8,580 bases of DNA from UBA1227 sp964539045 (GCA_964539045.1 CAZIHW010000045.1:1-8580), one strand, 5' to 3'; numbered from the stretch's first letter, positions 1 through 6,411 are shown. Translations and numbers: made by a program. The notes: generated by a model not told the origin, from the sequence alone.

Positions 1-564
1 GTGGATAAGAACATAAACATATCTACAATAGATGATTATCTCGGAAGAGATGACACGGTTTACAGGGATATGAGAATGCTTTTTGATCCGGCTGAGTATG
101 CGGACATAGGCGGAGAAGCTGACCTTACTTCTTCTATAAAAGGCTTCAGAATTACTCCGTTTCCGTACATTGCAACACTGCAACAGCTTCCCGTAGACGG
201 TGCCTATGACGGAGATCATCTGTTTGATGTTGAGTGGAACAAGGACGGAACCGTAAAGTCTGCGACCCCGGTGTATGAAGAATCTATGCTAATTCTGGAG
301 GAACTTTTTCCAAAGGATAAAAACATTTTTCTCATATGCGGAGGCGCCGGATATGCCGGAATGACAAGAACTTTGCTTGTTTATCTTGGCTGGGATGAAA
401 CAAAGGTGTATAATGTCGGAGCAGCATGGAACTATGAGGGCAAAAACGAGGTTGAACTCGCTATTTATCCGGAGGATGCCGATGAGGATACTATATTGGC
501 AACATGGCGTGCTGACTATGCATACATAGAGTTTTCAAAACTACACAAAGTTGAGGCTGACTGA
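1..564 (+). CDS. Rhodanese-like domain protein, probably 5'-truncated by the window edge
   Basis: The protein resembles a rhodanese-like fold. A YLGRDDTVYRDMR stretch (residues 13-25) sits where rhodaneses carry their LI-D-R motif. The segment IFLICGGAGYAG (109-120) looks like a beta strand leading into the active-site loop, with Cys113 as the candidate sulfur-carrying residue, followed by a helix (MTRTLLVYLGW) and the strand VYNVGAAWNYEG. Rhodanese domains carry a persulfide on this Cys and act in sulfur transfer, but many members have no known substrate. The frame is open from the first base. GTG at position 1 could be a start, but no upstream sequence is visible, and related clostridial proteins often begin with a lipoprotein signal peptide absent here, so I think the true start lies outside. 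The stop TGA overlaps by one base the ATG of the next gene, implying translational coupling with the FMN-binding lipoprotein. The family call is fairly sure; the function is not. Confidence 0.72.
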   Translation: MDKNINISTIDDYLGRDDTVYRDMRMLFDPAEYADIGGEADLTSSIKGFRITPFPYIATLQQLPVDGAYDGDHLFDVEWNKDGTVKSATPVYEESMLILEELFPKDKNIFLICGGAGYAGMTRTLLVYLGWDETKVYNVGAAWNYEGKNEVELAIYPEDADEDTILATWRADYAYIEFSKLHKVEAD

Positions 565-1193
565 TGAAAAGGTTCTTATCTGTTCTTATCGTTATAACCA
601 TACTTATAAGCTTTTGCTCCTGCTCGGCGGGTACCGGGCAGGAGGGGAGTTCCGTTGATAAAAAGAGCAATGCAGTTGATTTAAGTGAAGAATTTGACTC
701 TTTTGTCTATACCCATTATGCCTCAGGAGGCACAACCGAAGACGAGACTGCAGTTATTCTTTTCGAAAACGCCAACTCTACTTTTACGAGCTACCAGGTA
801 GCCTTTATCTCATGTACATGCAGGGATTCAAGTGTGAATTATTATTCTGTTATGTACATAGAACTGCTGAACAACAAGAAGTCTGCGGATGAGGCTGCAA
901 TCAGAGCTATAAGCTTCGGTGATAACAAGGGACTGTGGGGTGACAGTAACCCCACATACGGACAGTCAGGCTATACACCCGAATATTTCGATGAACATTT
1001 TTTACAGCCGTTAGTCGGATATTCAAAAGCGGATTTTGATAAGTTCAAAGGGTACGGAACACAGCTTGATGGTGTAGATGTAGATGCGGTAACAGGCGCG
1101 TCTGTTTCATCCGCCAATATAACTTCGTGTATCAAGTCTTTGTTCGAATATCATGCCGAAAAGTATTATTCCGACAAGACTGAAAATGCATAG
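564..1193 (+). CDS. FMN-binding domain lipoprotein
   Basis: This is a 209-residue exported lipoprotein. Residues 1-19 are a basic start plus hydrophobic core, and the lipobox FCSC places the lipidated Cys at position 20. After a low-complexity linker (21-40) comes a compact domain ending in DAVTGASVSS (174-183). This matches the D-x-x-T-G-A-[TS] motif of FMN_bind domains (NqrC, RnfG and relatives), in which the last Thr/Ser of the motif takes FMN through a phosphoester bond made by ApbE. Ser180 would be the acceptor. Such proteins pass electrons outside the membrane, but no Rnf, Nqr or ApbE gene is in the window, so the partner is unknown. The start ATG overlaps the upstream stop (TGATG) and has GAGG seven bases before it. 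The pairing with a rhodanese-like protein suggests an extracytoplasmic redox or sulfur role, which is inference. A terminator-like hairpin follows. Confidence 0.8.
   Translation: MKRFLSVLIVITILISFCSCSAGTGQEGSSVDKKSNAVDLSEEFDSFVYTHYASGGTTEDETAVILFENANSTFTSYQVAFISCTCRDSSVNYYSVMYIELLNNKKSADEAAIRAISFGDNKGLWGDSNPTYGQSGYTPEYFDEHFLQPLVGYSKADFDKFKGYGTQLDGVDVDAVTGASVSSANITSCIKSLFEYHAEKYYSDKTENA
1083..1103 (+). other. Flavinylation-type motif DAVTGAS in the FMN-binding lipoprotein
   Basis: Codons 174-180 of the lipoprotein encode D-A-V-T-G-A-S, the covalent FMN attachment consensus recognised by ApbE flavin transferases. The acceptor position is Ser180 rather than the more common Thr; Ser is accepted in the published consensus, so the site is plausibly active. 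Confidence 0.65.
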
Positions 1194-1280
1194 CTCGGCT
1201 GAGTGAAAACGCTTAAATATATCTTAAATATATTTATATAAAAACACCAAAAATATTTCATCAATATATACATTTTGTAG

Positions 1281-1316
1281 AAAGTGCTCAAAGCCACTTG
1301 GTTTTTGGGCACTTTT
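1281..1316 (+). terminator. Probable intrinsic terminator after the FMN-binding lipoprotein gene
   Basis: AAAGTGCTCAAA (1281-1292) pairs with TTTGGGCACTTT (1304-1315) through 12 base pairs including one T-G wobble, around an 11-base loop. The T run after the GC core is short (TTTT, 1313-1316) and partly inside the stem, so efficiency may be modest. The position just before a new promoter fits a transcription unit boundary. Confidence 0.6.
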
Positions 1317-1319
1317 CAA

Positions 1320-1348
1320 TTGACCGAGATAGTGTCCTGTTGTATAAT
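1320..1348 (+). promoter_or_regulatory. Sigma-A type promoter of the liv operon
   Basis: TTGACC at 1320-1325 matches five of six -35 consensus bases, and TATAAT at 1343-1348 is a perfect -10. The spacer is 17 bases, the optimum. The predicted transcription start is near 1355, giving a leader of about 80 bases before the binding-protein gene. The -35 lies right after the preceding terminator hairpin. Confidence 0.75.
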
Positions 1349-1403
1349 TCTAGTAATTGTTTGTATAACTGTTTGCATAATTATATACATACTGTTTGCA
1401 TAA
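1339..1403 (+). repeat. Repeated GTTTGYATAA elements around the liv promoter and leader
   Basis: ACTGTTTGCATAA occurs exactly at 1368-1380 and 1391-1403 (period 23). A variant GTTTGTATAA lies at 1359-1368 and a shorter GTTGTATAA at 1339-1347, overlapping the -10 box. The spacings are 20, 12 and 23 bases. They may be operator sites for a regulator of the importer, or DNA-level remnants of AT-rich sequence drift; no known regulator motif is recognised. Confidence 0.5.
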
Positions 1404-1423
1404 CAATAAAATAATAAGTAGCT

Positions 1424-1430
1424 AAGGAGA
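1424..1430 (+). promoter_or_regulatory. Strong ribosome binding site for the binding-protein gene
   Basis: AAGGAGA is followed by six bases and then the ATG at 1437. This is the strongest Shine-Dalgarno match in the window and fixes the start directly upstream of a textbook lipoprotein signal peptide. Confidence 0.85.
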
Positions 1431-1436
1431 ATTAAG

Positions 1437-2717
1437 ATGAAAAGAATCATTGCTCTTGTGCTCGCACTTTGCATGTGCCTTTGCCTTGCAGCGTGCGGCG
1501 GTACAGAAGGCGGTTCCAAGCCGGCAGGCGGGGACGAAAAAGTTGCATATGTACTTGCAGAAAAAGGCGATACATATTCACTTGGTTTAGCTAACAACTT
1601 TAAGACAGCTTTTGAAGCTGAAGGCGGAAAGGTAATCATGGAAACCTTCCCGAAGAACACAACAAACTTCTCTGATTATCTTCAGAAGTCTCTTGATAAC
1701 GACGCTGACGTTATCTTTGCACCAAACTCTACAACAGTTGCTGCAAACCTTCTTAAGAATGCAGACGACCTCGGAATCGAGTGTCCGATTCTTGCAGGTG
1801 ATACCTGGGAATCATCAGTTATCCTTGATGCAGTTAAGGGTACTGAGCTTGAAGTTTATTGCTCAACATTCTTCGATGAGTCTGATACAACTGCACCGGC
1901 AGCCGGTGAATTCGTAAAGGGCTTCAAGGCATATCTCAATGAAAACAAGGATTATTATGAGATGAACGGCGGTAACGACATCGTAGCTGCTGTTTCAGCA
2001 CTTGGTTTCGATGCTTATAACGTTGCTATGGCCGCTATCCGCGCAGCAGCAGAAGAGAAGGGTGAAGATCTCACTTCTGTTGATGTTGCAAAGGCTCTTT
2101 GTGCTCTTAAGTACGACAACGGCGTTACAGGCAAGATCGTTTTCGATAAGAACGGCGATGCTATTAAAGACAGTGCTTACATAAAGAAGGCCGGAGACGG
2201 TAAGTTCGATTTCATTAAGTTGCAGTCAACTCCTAACGATGCTGCACAGGGTGAAGTTAAGGCTTATGAGGGTGCTAAGGGCGTAGCTCTTGACAAGGCC
2301 TCAAAGACAATCACCATCGGTATCTACGAGCCTACATCAGGCGACAATGCCGCAGGCGGTAAGCAGGAAGTTATCGGTATCTACTATGCTAACTCTCTTG
2401 ATAACAAGATTAAGATAGGCGATACAGAGTACACAGTAAAAGTTTATCTTTCAGATAACGGTTCTCTTGATGAGCAGGCAGTTCCTGCTGCTTCAAAGAT
2501 CGTAAGCGAAGGTGCTCTTATTTCTCTCGGTTCTTATGGCTCAGGCGTATCTATAGCAGCTGCAGAAACATTTGCAAATGCTGAGATTCCGGCTATCGGT
2601 ATTTCATGCACAAATGCTTCGGTAACAGAGGGACATGACTATTACTTCCGTACATGCTTCCTTGATCCGTTCCAGGGTTCTGTTATGGCCCAGTTTGCTT
2701 TAAGCCTCATTAAATAA
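1437..2717 (+). CDS. livK: ABC transporter substrate-binding lipoprotein, LivK/LivJ type, with circularly permuted domain order
   Basis: This is the receptor of a branched-chain amino acid type importer. Residues 1-19 are a signal peptide and the LAAC lipobox gives lipidated Cys20, followed by a Gly-rich linker. The domain order is reversed relative to LivK/LivJ. Residues 35-263 match the family's second half: KVAYVLAEKGDTYSLGL, ADVIFAPNS, ILAGDTWESS, AVSALGFDAYNVA, then VTGKIVFDKNGDAIK. After a linker (264-289), residues 290-420 match the normal N-terminal half: KTITIGIYEPTSGDNAAGG, then the LISLGSYGSGVSIAAAETFA pocket region and YYFRTCFLDPFQG. The protein ends at the point where the chain normally crosses to the second lobe. 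All expected elements seem present once, and 426 residues allow both lobes plus a linker, so this is a permutation, not a truncation. Codon use looks uniform across the junctions. A hairpin follows. The substrate is not certain from sequence. Confidence 0.88.
   Translation: MKRIIALVLALCMCLCLAACGGTEGGSKPAGGDEKVAYVLAEKGDTYSLGLANNFKTAFEAEGGKVIMETFPKNTTNFSDYLQKSLDNDADVIFAPNSTTVAANLLKNADDLGIECPILAGDTWESSVILDAVKGTELEVYCSTFFDESDTTAPAAGEFVKGFKAYLNENKDYYEMNGGNDIVAAVSALGFDAYNVAMAAIRAAAEEKGEDLTSVDVAKALCALKYDNGVTGKIVFDKNGDAIKDSAYIKKAGDGKFDFIKLQSTPNDAAQGEVKAYEGAKGVALDKASKTITIGIYEPTSGDNAAGGKQEVIGIYYANSLDNKIKIGDTEYTVKVYLSDNGSLDEQAVPAASKIVSEGALISLGSYGSGVSIAAAETFANAEIPAIGISCTNASVTEGHDYYFRTCFLDPFQGSVMAQFALSLIK
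2226..2303 (+). other. Linker joining the old C-terminus to the old N-terminus in the permuted binding protein
   Basis: Codons 264-289 encode a polar, Ala/Gly/Lys-rich segment (from STPNDAAQ to ALDKAS) between the last family-like strand of the second half (FDFIKLQ) and the first strand of the N-terminal half (KTITIGIYEPTSG). It resembles the flexible tail or post-lipobox linker of such proteins, as expected if the permutation arose by tandem duplication and partial loss. The boundaries are approximate. Confidence 0.6.
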
Positions 2718-2746
2718 GTAAAAGGATTAACAATAAAAGTTCTTTT

Positions 2747-2779
2747 AAGTACGGTAGGCTTTGACCTGCCGTACTTTTT
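2747..2779 (+). terminator. Intrinsic terminator or attenuator between binding protein and LivH
   Basis: AAGTACGGTAGG (2747-2758) pairs with CCTGCCGTACTT (2765-2776) through 12 base pairs with one T-G wobble. The loop is six bases (CTTTGA) and five Ts end the structure (2775-2779). No promoter is evident before LivH, so partial read-through is the likely arrangement, giving more receptor than permease, as is common for ABC importers. The hairpin could also protect the receptor mRNA 3' end. Confidence 0.8.
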
Positions 2780-2799
2780 GGGTTTGAAAGGTAAGTTTT

Positions 2800-3681
2800 A
2801 TGAATATTCTTCCGTATCTTATAAGAGGATTTGCAACGGGCGGGCAATACGCCCTTGTAGCTATAGGATACACAATGGTATACGGCATACTTAAGCTCAT
2901 AAACTTTGCCCACGGCGATCTGTTTATGCTCTCAGGTATTATGCTGATTTACCTTGCGGCGAGCTTCCCGACAATGCCTATATGGGTTTCTTTGGCAATA
3001 ATGATAGTCCTTACTCTGTTTATAGGATATCTGATAGAGAAGTGCGCATATGCGCCTCTCCGCCAGGCTCCGCGTATGTCGGTAATGATTTCCGCTATCG
3101 GTGTATCTTATCTTTTGCAAAACCTCGTATGTTATATCACCGGAGGACTCTCAAAGCAGTTCCCGGATATCCCTGTCATAGGGGAAAGCATCAGATTGTT
3201 CGGTATCAAGGATAAGCTTACGGTATTTATCTCTCCGTTCGTTGCTTTGGTACTCATGGCATTACTTGTTCTCGTAATAAATCACACTAAATTCGGCATG
3301 TCTATGAGGGCGGTTTCAAAGGATTTTGAAACTTCGCAGCTGATGGGCATAAAAATCAACCGTGTGATTTCAATAACTTTTGCTATAGGAGCATTTTTGG
3401 CAGCTGTAGGATCAATTCTTTACTTTGCCAAGAATACAGGAATCAACCACCTTGCCGGTACCACACCGGGCATAAAGGCGTTCATTGCGGCTGTTGTCGG
3501 CGGTATAGGATCTGTACCGGGTGCAGTTGTCGGAGCGCTGATCATCGGTGTTGTAGAAAGTCTTGCAAAGGCGGTTGGCCTTTCCGACTTCTCGGATGTT
3601 ATTTCTTTTGCTCTTCTTATTATCATTCTCGTAGTTAAGCCTACAGGTATATTCGGCGAGAAGACGACGGAGAAGGTGTAG
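2800..3681 (+). CDS. livH: Branched-chain amino acid ABC transporter permease LivH
   Basis: This 293-residue, very hydrophobic membrane protein is the first of the two channel subunits of the HAAT-type importer. Family signatures visible are INFAHGD (34-40) after the first membrane helix, an EAA-like cytoplasmic loop around 166-188 (GMSMRAVSKDFETSQLMGI) that contacts the ATPases, GGIGSVPGAVVGA (234-246), and the closing KPTGIFGEK (280-288). The length is normal for LivH (about 290). The start ATG is preceded by GAAAGG with eight bases of spacing and follows the hairpin behind the binding-protein gene. LivM begins three bases after its stop. LivH alone does not define the substrate, since the same family also serves urea and other amino acids. 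Confidence 0.93.
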   Translation: MNILPYLIRGFATGGQYALVAIGYTMVYGILKLINFAHGDLFMLSGIMLIYLAASFPTMPIWVSLAIMIVLTLFIGYLIEKCAYAPLRQAPRMSVMISAIGVSYLLQNLVCYITGGLSKQFPDIPVIGESIRLFGIKDKLTVFISPFVALVLMALLVLVINHTKFGMSMRAVSKDFETSQLMGIKINRVISITFAIGAFLAAVGSILYFAKNTGINHLAGTTPGIKAFIAAVVGGIGSVPGAVVGALIIGVVESLAKAVGLSDFSDVISFALLIIILVVKPTGIFGEKTTEKV

Positions 3682-3684
3682 ACT

Positions 3685-4785
3685 ATGAAAAATACATTTT
3701 GGGAAAGAAACAAAAGGACGATATGCAATTTAGGACTTGTTGCAGTCCTCTTTGCTGTATTCGTATATATTCAATGTACGACAGATTCCACATCAATGTG
3801 GTTTTCTGTGCTGCGTAAGGTTTGTACCTTTGCATTGGCAGCAGTCTCAATGAACCTTCTCAACGGTTTTACCGGATTGTTCTCGTTGGGACAGGCTGGG
3901 TTTATGCTCCTCGGTGCCTATACCTATGCCGTATTTACAATACCGACGGACATGCGCCATACTGTTTACAGAAACTATGGCGACAGTCTGGTTCAATTTC
4001 AACTTCCGCTCGTTGTGGGATTGATACTTGCGGGAATTGTAGCTGCTTTTTTTGCATGGCTTATCGGTCTTCCCGTACTCAAGCTCAAGAGTGACTACCT
4101 TGCTATAGCTACGCTGGGATTTGCAGAAATCGTCAGAGGTATTGTTCAATTGCAGGATTTCGGACCCGTAACCAACGGCCCGGATCCGCTCAATGCTTTC
4201 ACCGCTCCGAAGAACATACTTGTGTATGCGGCTATCGCCGGTGTTTGCATCTTCTTAATTGTCTTACTTATAAATTCCACATACGGCCGTGCCTTCAAGG
4301 CAATCCGTGATGATGAGATAGCTGCAGAGGCTATGGGTATCAATCTTGCTCATCACAAGAGAATATCTTTCATAGTAAGCTCTTTCTTCTGCGGTATAGC
4401 AGGAGCTATGCTCGCTATGTGTAACTCTGCTGTTTCATCTGTATCATTCACTTCCGCCATGACATATCAGATTTTGCTGGTTGTTGTTATAGGCGGTATC
4501 GGATCGGTATCAGGTTCAATAATAGCTGCATTTATTTATTATGCCAGCAGTGAGTGGTGGCTTAAGTTCCTTGACATTGAAACTTACACCGCCGCAGGCG
4601 CTAAAATTCCGCTTCTCGGTCCGGGATTCCGTATGGTGGTATTCTCTGTTCTCATTATGATAATCGTGCTCTTCTTCAGACGCGGTATCATGGGAACTAA
4701 AGAGATATCCGTATATGACGGTATAATGAAAATCAAGGGTCTTTTCACAAAGAAAAGTGCCGCTGAGAAAGGCGGTGCAGAGTAA
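3685..4785 (+). CDS. livM: Branched-chain amino acid ABC transporter permease LivM
   Basis: This 366-residue polytopic membrane protein is the partner channel subunit of LivH. Recognisable LivM features are LLNGFTGLFSLGQAGFMLLG (58-77), LKSDYLAIATLGFAEIVRGI (134-153), an EAA-like loop with AIRDDEIAAEAMGIN (206-220) for ATPase docking, and GGIGSVSG (270-277). The N-terminal 10 residues are basic and the C-terminal 30 are charged, ending in the cytoplasm. The segment between 295 and 315 (SSEWWL... to LLGPG) is a hydrophilic loop and helix variable in the family. GGAGAAGG at the end of the LivH gene (3669-3676) supplies the ribosome binding site, and the stop TAA overlaps the LivG start (TAATG), so translation is probably coupled. 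Assignment is secure at family level. Confidence 0.93.
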   Translation: MKNTFWERNKRTICNLGLVAVLFAVFVYIQCTTDSTSMWFSVLRKVCTFALAAVSMNLLNGFTGLFSLGQAGFMLLGAYTYAVFTIPTDMRHTVYRNYGDSLVQFQLPLVVGLILAGIVAAFFAWLIGLPVLKLKSDYLAIATLGFAEIVRGIVQLQDFGPVTNGPDPLNAFTAPKNILVYAAIAGVCIFLIVLLINSTYGRAFKAIRDDEIAAEAMGINLAHHKRISFIVSSFFCGIAGAMLAMCNSAVSSVSFTSAMTYQILLVVVIGGIGSVSGSIIAAFIYYASSEWWLKFLDIETYTAAGAKIPLLGPGFRMVVFSVLIMIIVLFFRRGIMGTKEISVYDGIMKIKGLFTKKSAAEKGGAE

Positions 4786-5636
4786 TGGCTGATAAAAAGA
4801 ATGTACTTCATCTTCAGGATATTACATTGCAGTTCGGCGGCGTTGTTGCCGTTGACAATCTTACAATGGATGTAAACGAGGGTGAAATAGTAGCGCTGAT
4901 CGGTCCTAATGGTGCCGGTAAAACAACTGCATTTAACGCTATAACGGGTGTTTACGAACCAACTAACGGCGCTATCTTCTTCAACGGTGAAAAGGTTATT
5001 GAGAATAAACCTCAGGGCAAGATGAAGAAGCTCTATGCCGGAGAAAACAACGGCAAATATACAAATATCATTAAGAAAACGCCGGATCAGCTTACAAAGC
5101 TCGGTATGGCAAGAACTTTCCAGAACATAAGGCTGTTCAAGTCAATGACTGTTTTTGAGAATGTTCTGACAGCGAAGCACCTTCGCAGGTCGTCGAATCT
5201 CTTTACCGCTACATTGCACTTAAACTATAAAGAAGAGGCAAAAATGCGCAAGGAGACGCTTGAACTTCTTGAGCTTGTGGGACTTGCAGATGTAAAGGAT
5301 GAACTCTCGACGAGTCTTCCTTACGGTAAGCAGAGAAAACTCGAGATTGCGAGAGCTCTTGCTACTAATCCCACTCTTTTGCTCCTTGATGAGCCTGCTG
5401 CCGGAATGAATCCGCAGGAAACTGTGGAGCTTACTGAATTTATCCATTACATAAGAACAAAATTCAATTTAACAATTCTCCTTATTGAACATCATATGAA
5501 TCTTGTTATGGATATCTCAGACAGAATTTATGTTATAGATTTCGGCAAGGAAATTGCCCAGGGCGTTCCGTCAGAAATTCAATCGAACCAGAAGGTTATA
5601 GATGCTTATTTGGGGGTGACTGAAGACGATGAGTGA
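4785..5636 (+). CDS. livG: Branched-chain amino acid ABC transporter ATPase LivG, with an extra insert
   Basis: This cytoplasmic ATPase energises the LivHM channel. Walker A is GPNGAGKTT (40-48) and the Q-loop glutamine is Q113 in ARTFQNIRLF. The signature region is the LivG variant LPYGKQRKLEIARAL (178-192), lacking the canonical LSGGQ, as is usual for this subfamily. Walker B is LLLLDEP (198-204), with catalytic Glu203, and the switch histidine is His236 in LLIEHHMNL. The C-terminal AYLG (274-277) is also typical. At 283 residues it is longer than the usual 250-260. The excess lies between Walker A and the Q-loop (about residues 71-103), a Lys-rich stretch containing GKMKKLYAGENNGKYTNIIK, seen in some clostridial LivG proteins to my knowledge. 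Its start overlaps the LivM stop by one base and its end overlaps LivF by eight. Confidence 0.93.
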   Translation: MADKKNVLHLQDITLQFGGVVAVDNLTMDVNEGEIVALIGPNGAGKTTAFNAITGVYEPTNGAIFFNGEKVIENKPQGKMKKLYAGENNGKYTNIIKKTPDQLTKLGMARTFQNIRLFKSMTVFENVLTAKHLRRSSNLFTATLHLNYKEEAKMRKETLELLELVGLADVKDELSTSLPYGKQRKLEIARALATNPTLLLLDEPAAGMNPQETVELTEFIHYIRTKFNLTILLIEHHMNLVMDISDRIYVIDFGKEIAQGVPSEIQSNQKVIDAYLGVTEDDE

Positions 5637-6351
5637 TATACTTACGATTAAGAACCTCGGTGTACATTATGGAGGTATCACTGCCGTTGACAATGTATCC
5701 ATATCCGTAGAAAAGGGTAAGATTGTTACTCTCATCGGTGCAAACGGAGCCGGTAAGTCCACTATTCTCAGAACCGTATCCGGTATTGTGAAGCCCCAGG
5801 AGGGTGAGATACTTTTCGAGGGTGAGAACATAGTGGGACTGTCACCGGATAAGATAGTTGCCAAGGGTATCACTCTTGTTCCGGAGGGCAGAAGGGTATT
5901 CCCGAACCTTACCGTTTTGGAGAACCTCAAGATAGGAGCCTATCTGCGCAAGGATGATTTAAAGAGCGATATTGAATATGTCTACTCTCTTTTCCCACGT
6001 CTTAAGGAAAGGCATTGGCAGCTTGCCGGTACACTTTCGGGCGGTGAGCAGCAGATGCTCGCAGTCGGTCGTGCCCTTATGAGCAAGCCAAAGCTTATCA
6101 TGATGGACGAACCGTCATTGGGACTTGCGCCGCTTGTTGTAAAGGATATATTTGATATCATCCGCACCATCAATGAAGCGGGGATTACGGTTCTTCTTAT
6201 TGAACAGAATGCGAATATGGCACTCAAGACCGCCGACTGGGCTTATGTTCTTGAAACGGGCAATATAGCCAAGGAGGGCAGCGGACTTGAATTGCTTAAC
6301 GATGAATCAATCAAAGAAGCTTACCTTGGTAAAACAAAAGCCGTAAAATAA
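5629..6351 (+). CDS. livF: Branched-chain amino acid ABC transporter ATPase LivF
   Basis: This 240-residue protein is the second ATPase, expected to pair with LivG under LivH/LivM. Walker A is GANGAGKST (37-45), the ABC signature LSGGEQQ is at 136-142, and Walker B is LIMMDEP (156-162) with Glu161. Two subfamily marks separate it from LivG: VPEGRRVFP (84-92), with Glu86 at the Q-loop position, and LLIEQNAN (189-196), where Gln193 replaces the switch histidine. Both are normal for LivF and do not indicate a defect. The length matches the family. The ATG lies within the last codons of LivG (eight-base overlap), and a GGGGGTG run (5612-5618) about ten bases upstream can serve as the ribosome binding site. 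No clear terminator follows, so transcription may continue into the PLP enzyme gene. Confidence 0.94.
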   Translation: MSDILTIKNLGVHYGGITAVDNVSISVEKGKIVTLIGANGAGKSTILRTVSGIVKPQEGEILFEGENIVGLSPDKIVAKGITLVPEGRRVFPNLTVLENLKIGAYLRKDDLKSDIEYVYSLFPRLKERHWQLAGTLSGGEQQMLAVGRALMSKPKLIMMDEPSLGLAPLVVKDIFDIIRTINEAGITVLLIEQNANMALKTADWAYVLETGNIAKEGSGLELLNDESIKEAYLGKTKAVK

Positions 6352-6393
6352 AATTTAAATTTGCACTGATTATAATTTAAATTTGCAATGATT
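6352..6393 (+). repeat. Two 20-bp direct repeats containing an AATTTAAATT palindrome
   Basis: AATTTAAATTTGCACTGATT (6352-6371) and AATTTAAATTTGCAATGATT (6374-6393) match at 19 of 20 positions with a period of 22 bases, two helical turns. Each begins with the self-complementary AATTTAAATT. They fill most of the gap between LivF and the PLP enzyme gene and flank a TATAAT box, which would suit an operator. Confidence 0.7.
6371..6376 (+). promoter_or_regulatory. Possible -10 box of a secondary promoter for the PLP enzyme and pnuC genes
   Basis: A perfect TATAAT lies between the two direct repeats, about 35 bases before the next start codon. No good -35 hexamer is found 16-18 bases upstream (the region reads ATAAAA/TAAAAT), so the promoter would be weak or activator-dependent; in AT-rich DNA it may also be chance. 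Confidence 0.35.
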
Positions 6394-6411
6394 TTAGATA
6401 TTTAGGTGAGT

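Larger units (their letters stand above)
1194..1436. other. AT-rich intergenic region with terminator, promoter and repeats
   Basis: These 243 bases hold no credible gene. From 5' to 3' they contain an exact tandem duplication of CTTAAATATAT (1212-1222 and 1223-1233), an A/T-rich stretch, a terminator-like hairpin (1281-1316), a strong sigma-A type promoter (1320-1348), a family of GTTTGYATAA elements (1339-1403) and the ribosome binding site of the binding-protein gene (1424-1430). It separates the rhodanese/FMN-binding pair from the ABC importer operon. Confidence 0.75.

Noticed and set aside
1195..1207. Small CTC-GGCT-GAG hairpin just after the FMN-binding lipoprotein gene
   Set aside because: The stem is only three base pairs with no T-tract; the hairpin at 1281-1316 is a much better terminator.
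1212..1233. Tandem CTTAAATATAT duplication as an origin or attachment site
   Set aside because: Two 11-bp copies in AT-rich sequence fit simple slippage; no initiator-binding boxes, integrase or other context was seen.
1355..1436. Riboswitch or T-box in the liv leader
   Set aside because: The leader is only about 80 bases, AT-rich and made of short repeats, without the conserved cores or a terminator alternative expected of known classes.
1316..1660. Minus-strand 114-codon frame across the liv promoter and the binding-protein signal peptide
   Set aside because: It is antisense to a well supported promoter and lipoprotein gene, its product resembles nothing I recognise, and no ribosome binding site or promoter supports it.
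1437..2717. Binding-protein gene as a truncated pseudogene
   Set aside because: The early stop relative to the usual order suggested truncation, but the missing second half is present upstream in frame behind an intact signal peptide, so no family element seems lost.
5313..5357. LivG signature LPYGKQ as a damaged ABC signature
   Set aside because: This departure from LSGGQ is normal for the LivG subfamily; Walker A, Walker B and the switch histidine are intact. Likewise Gln at the switch position of LivF is normal.
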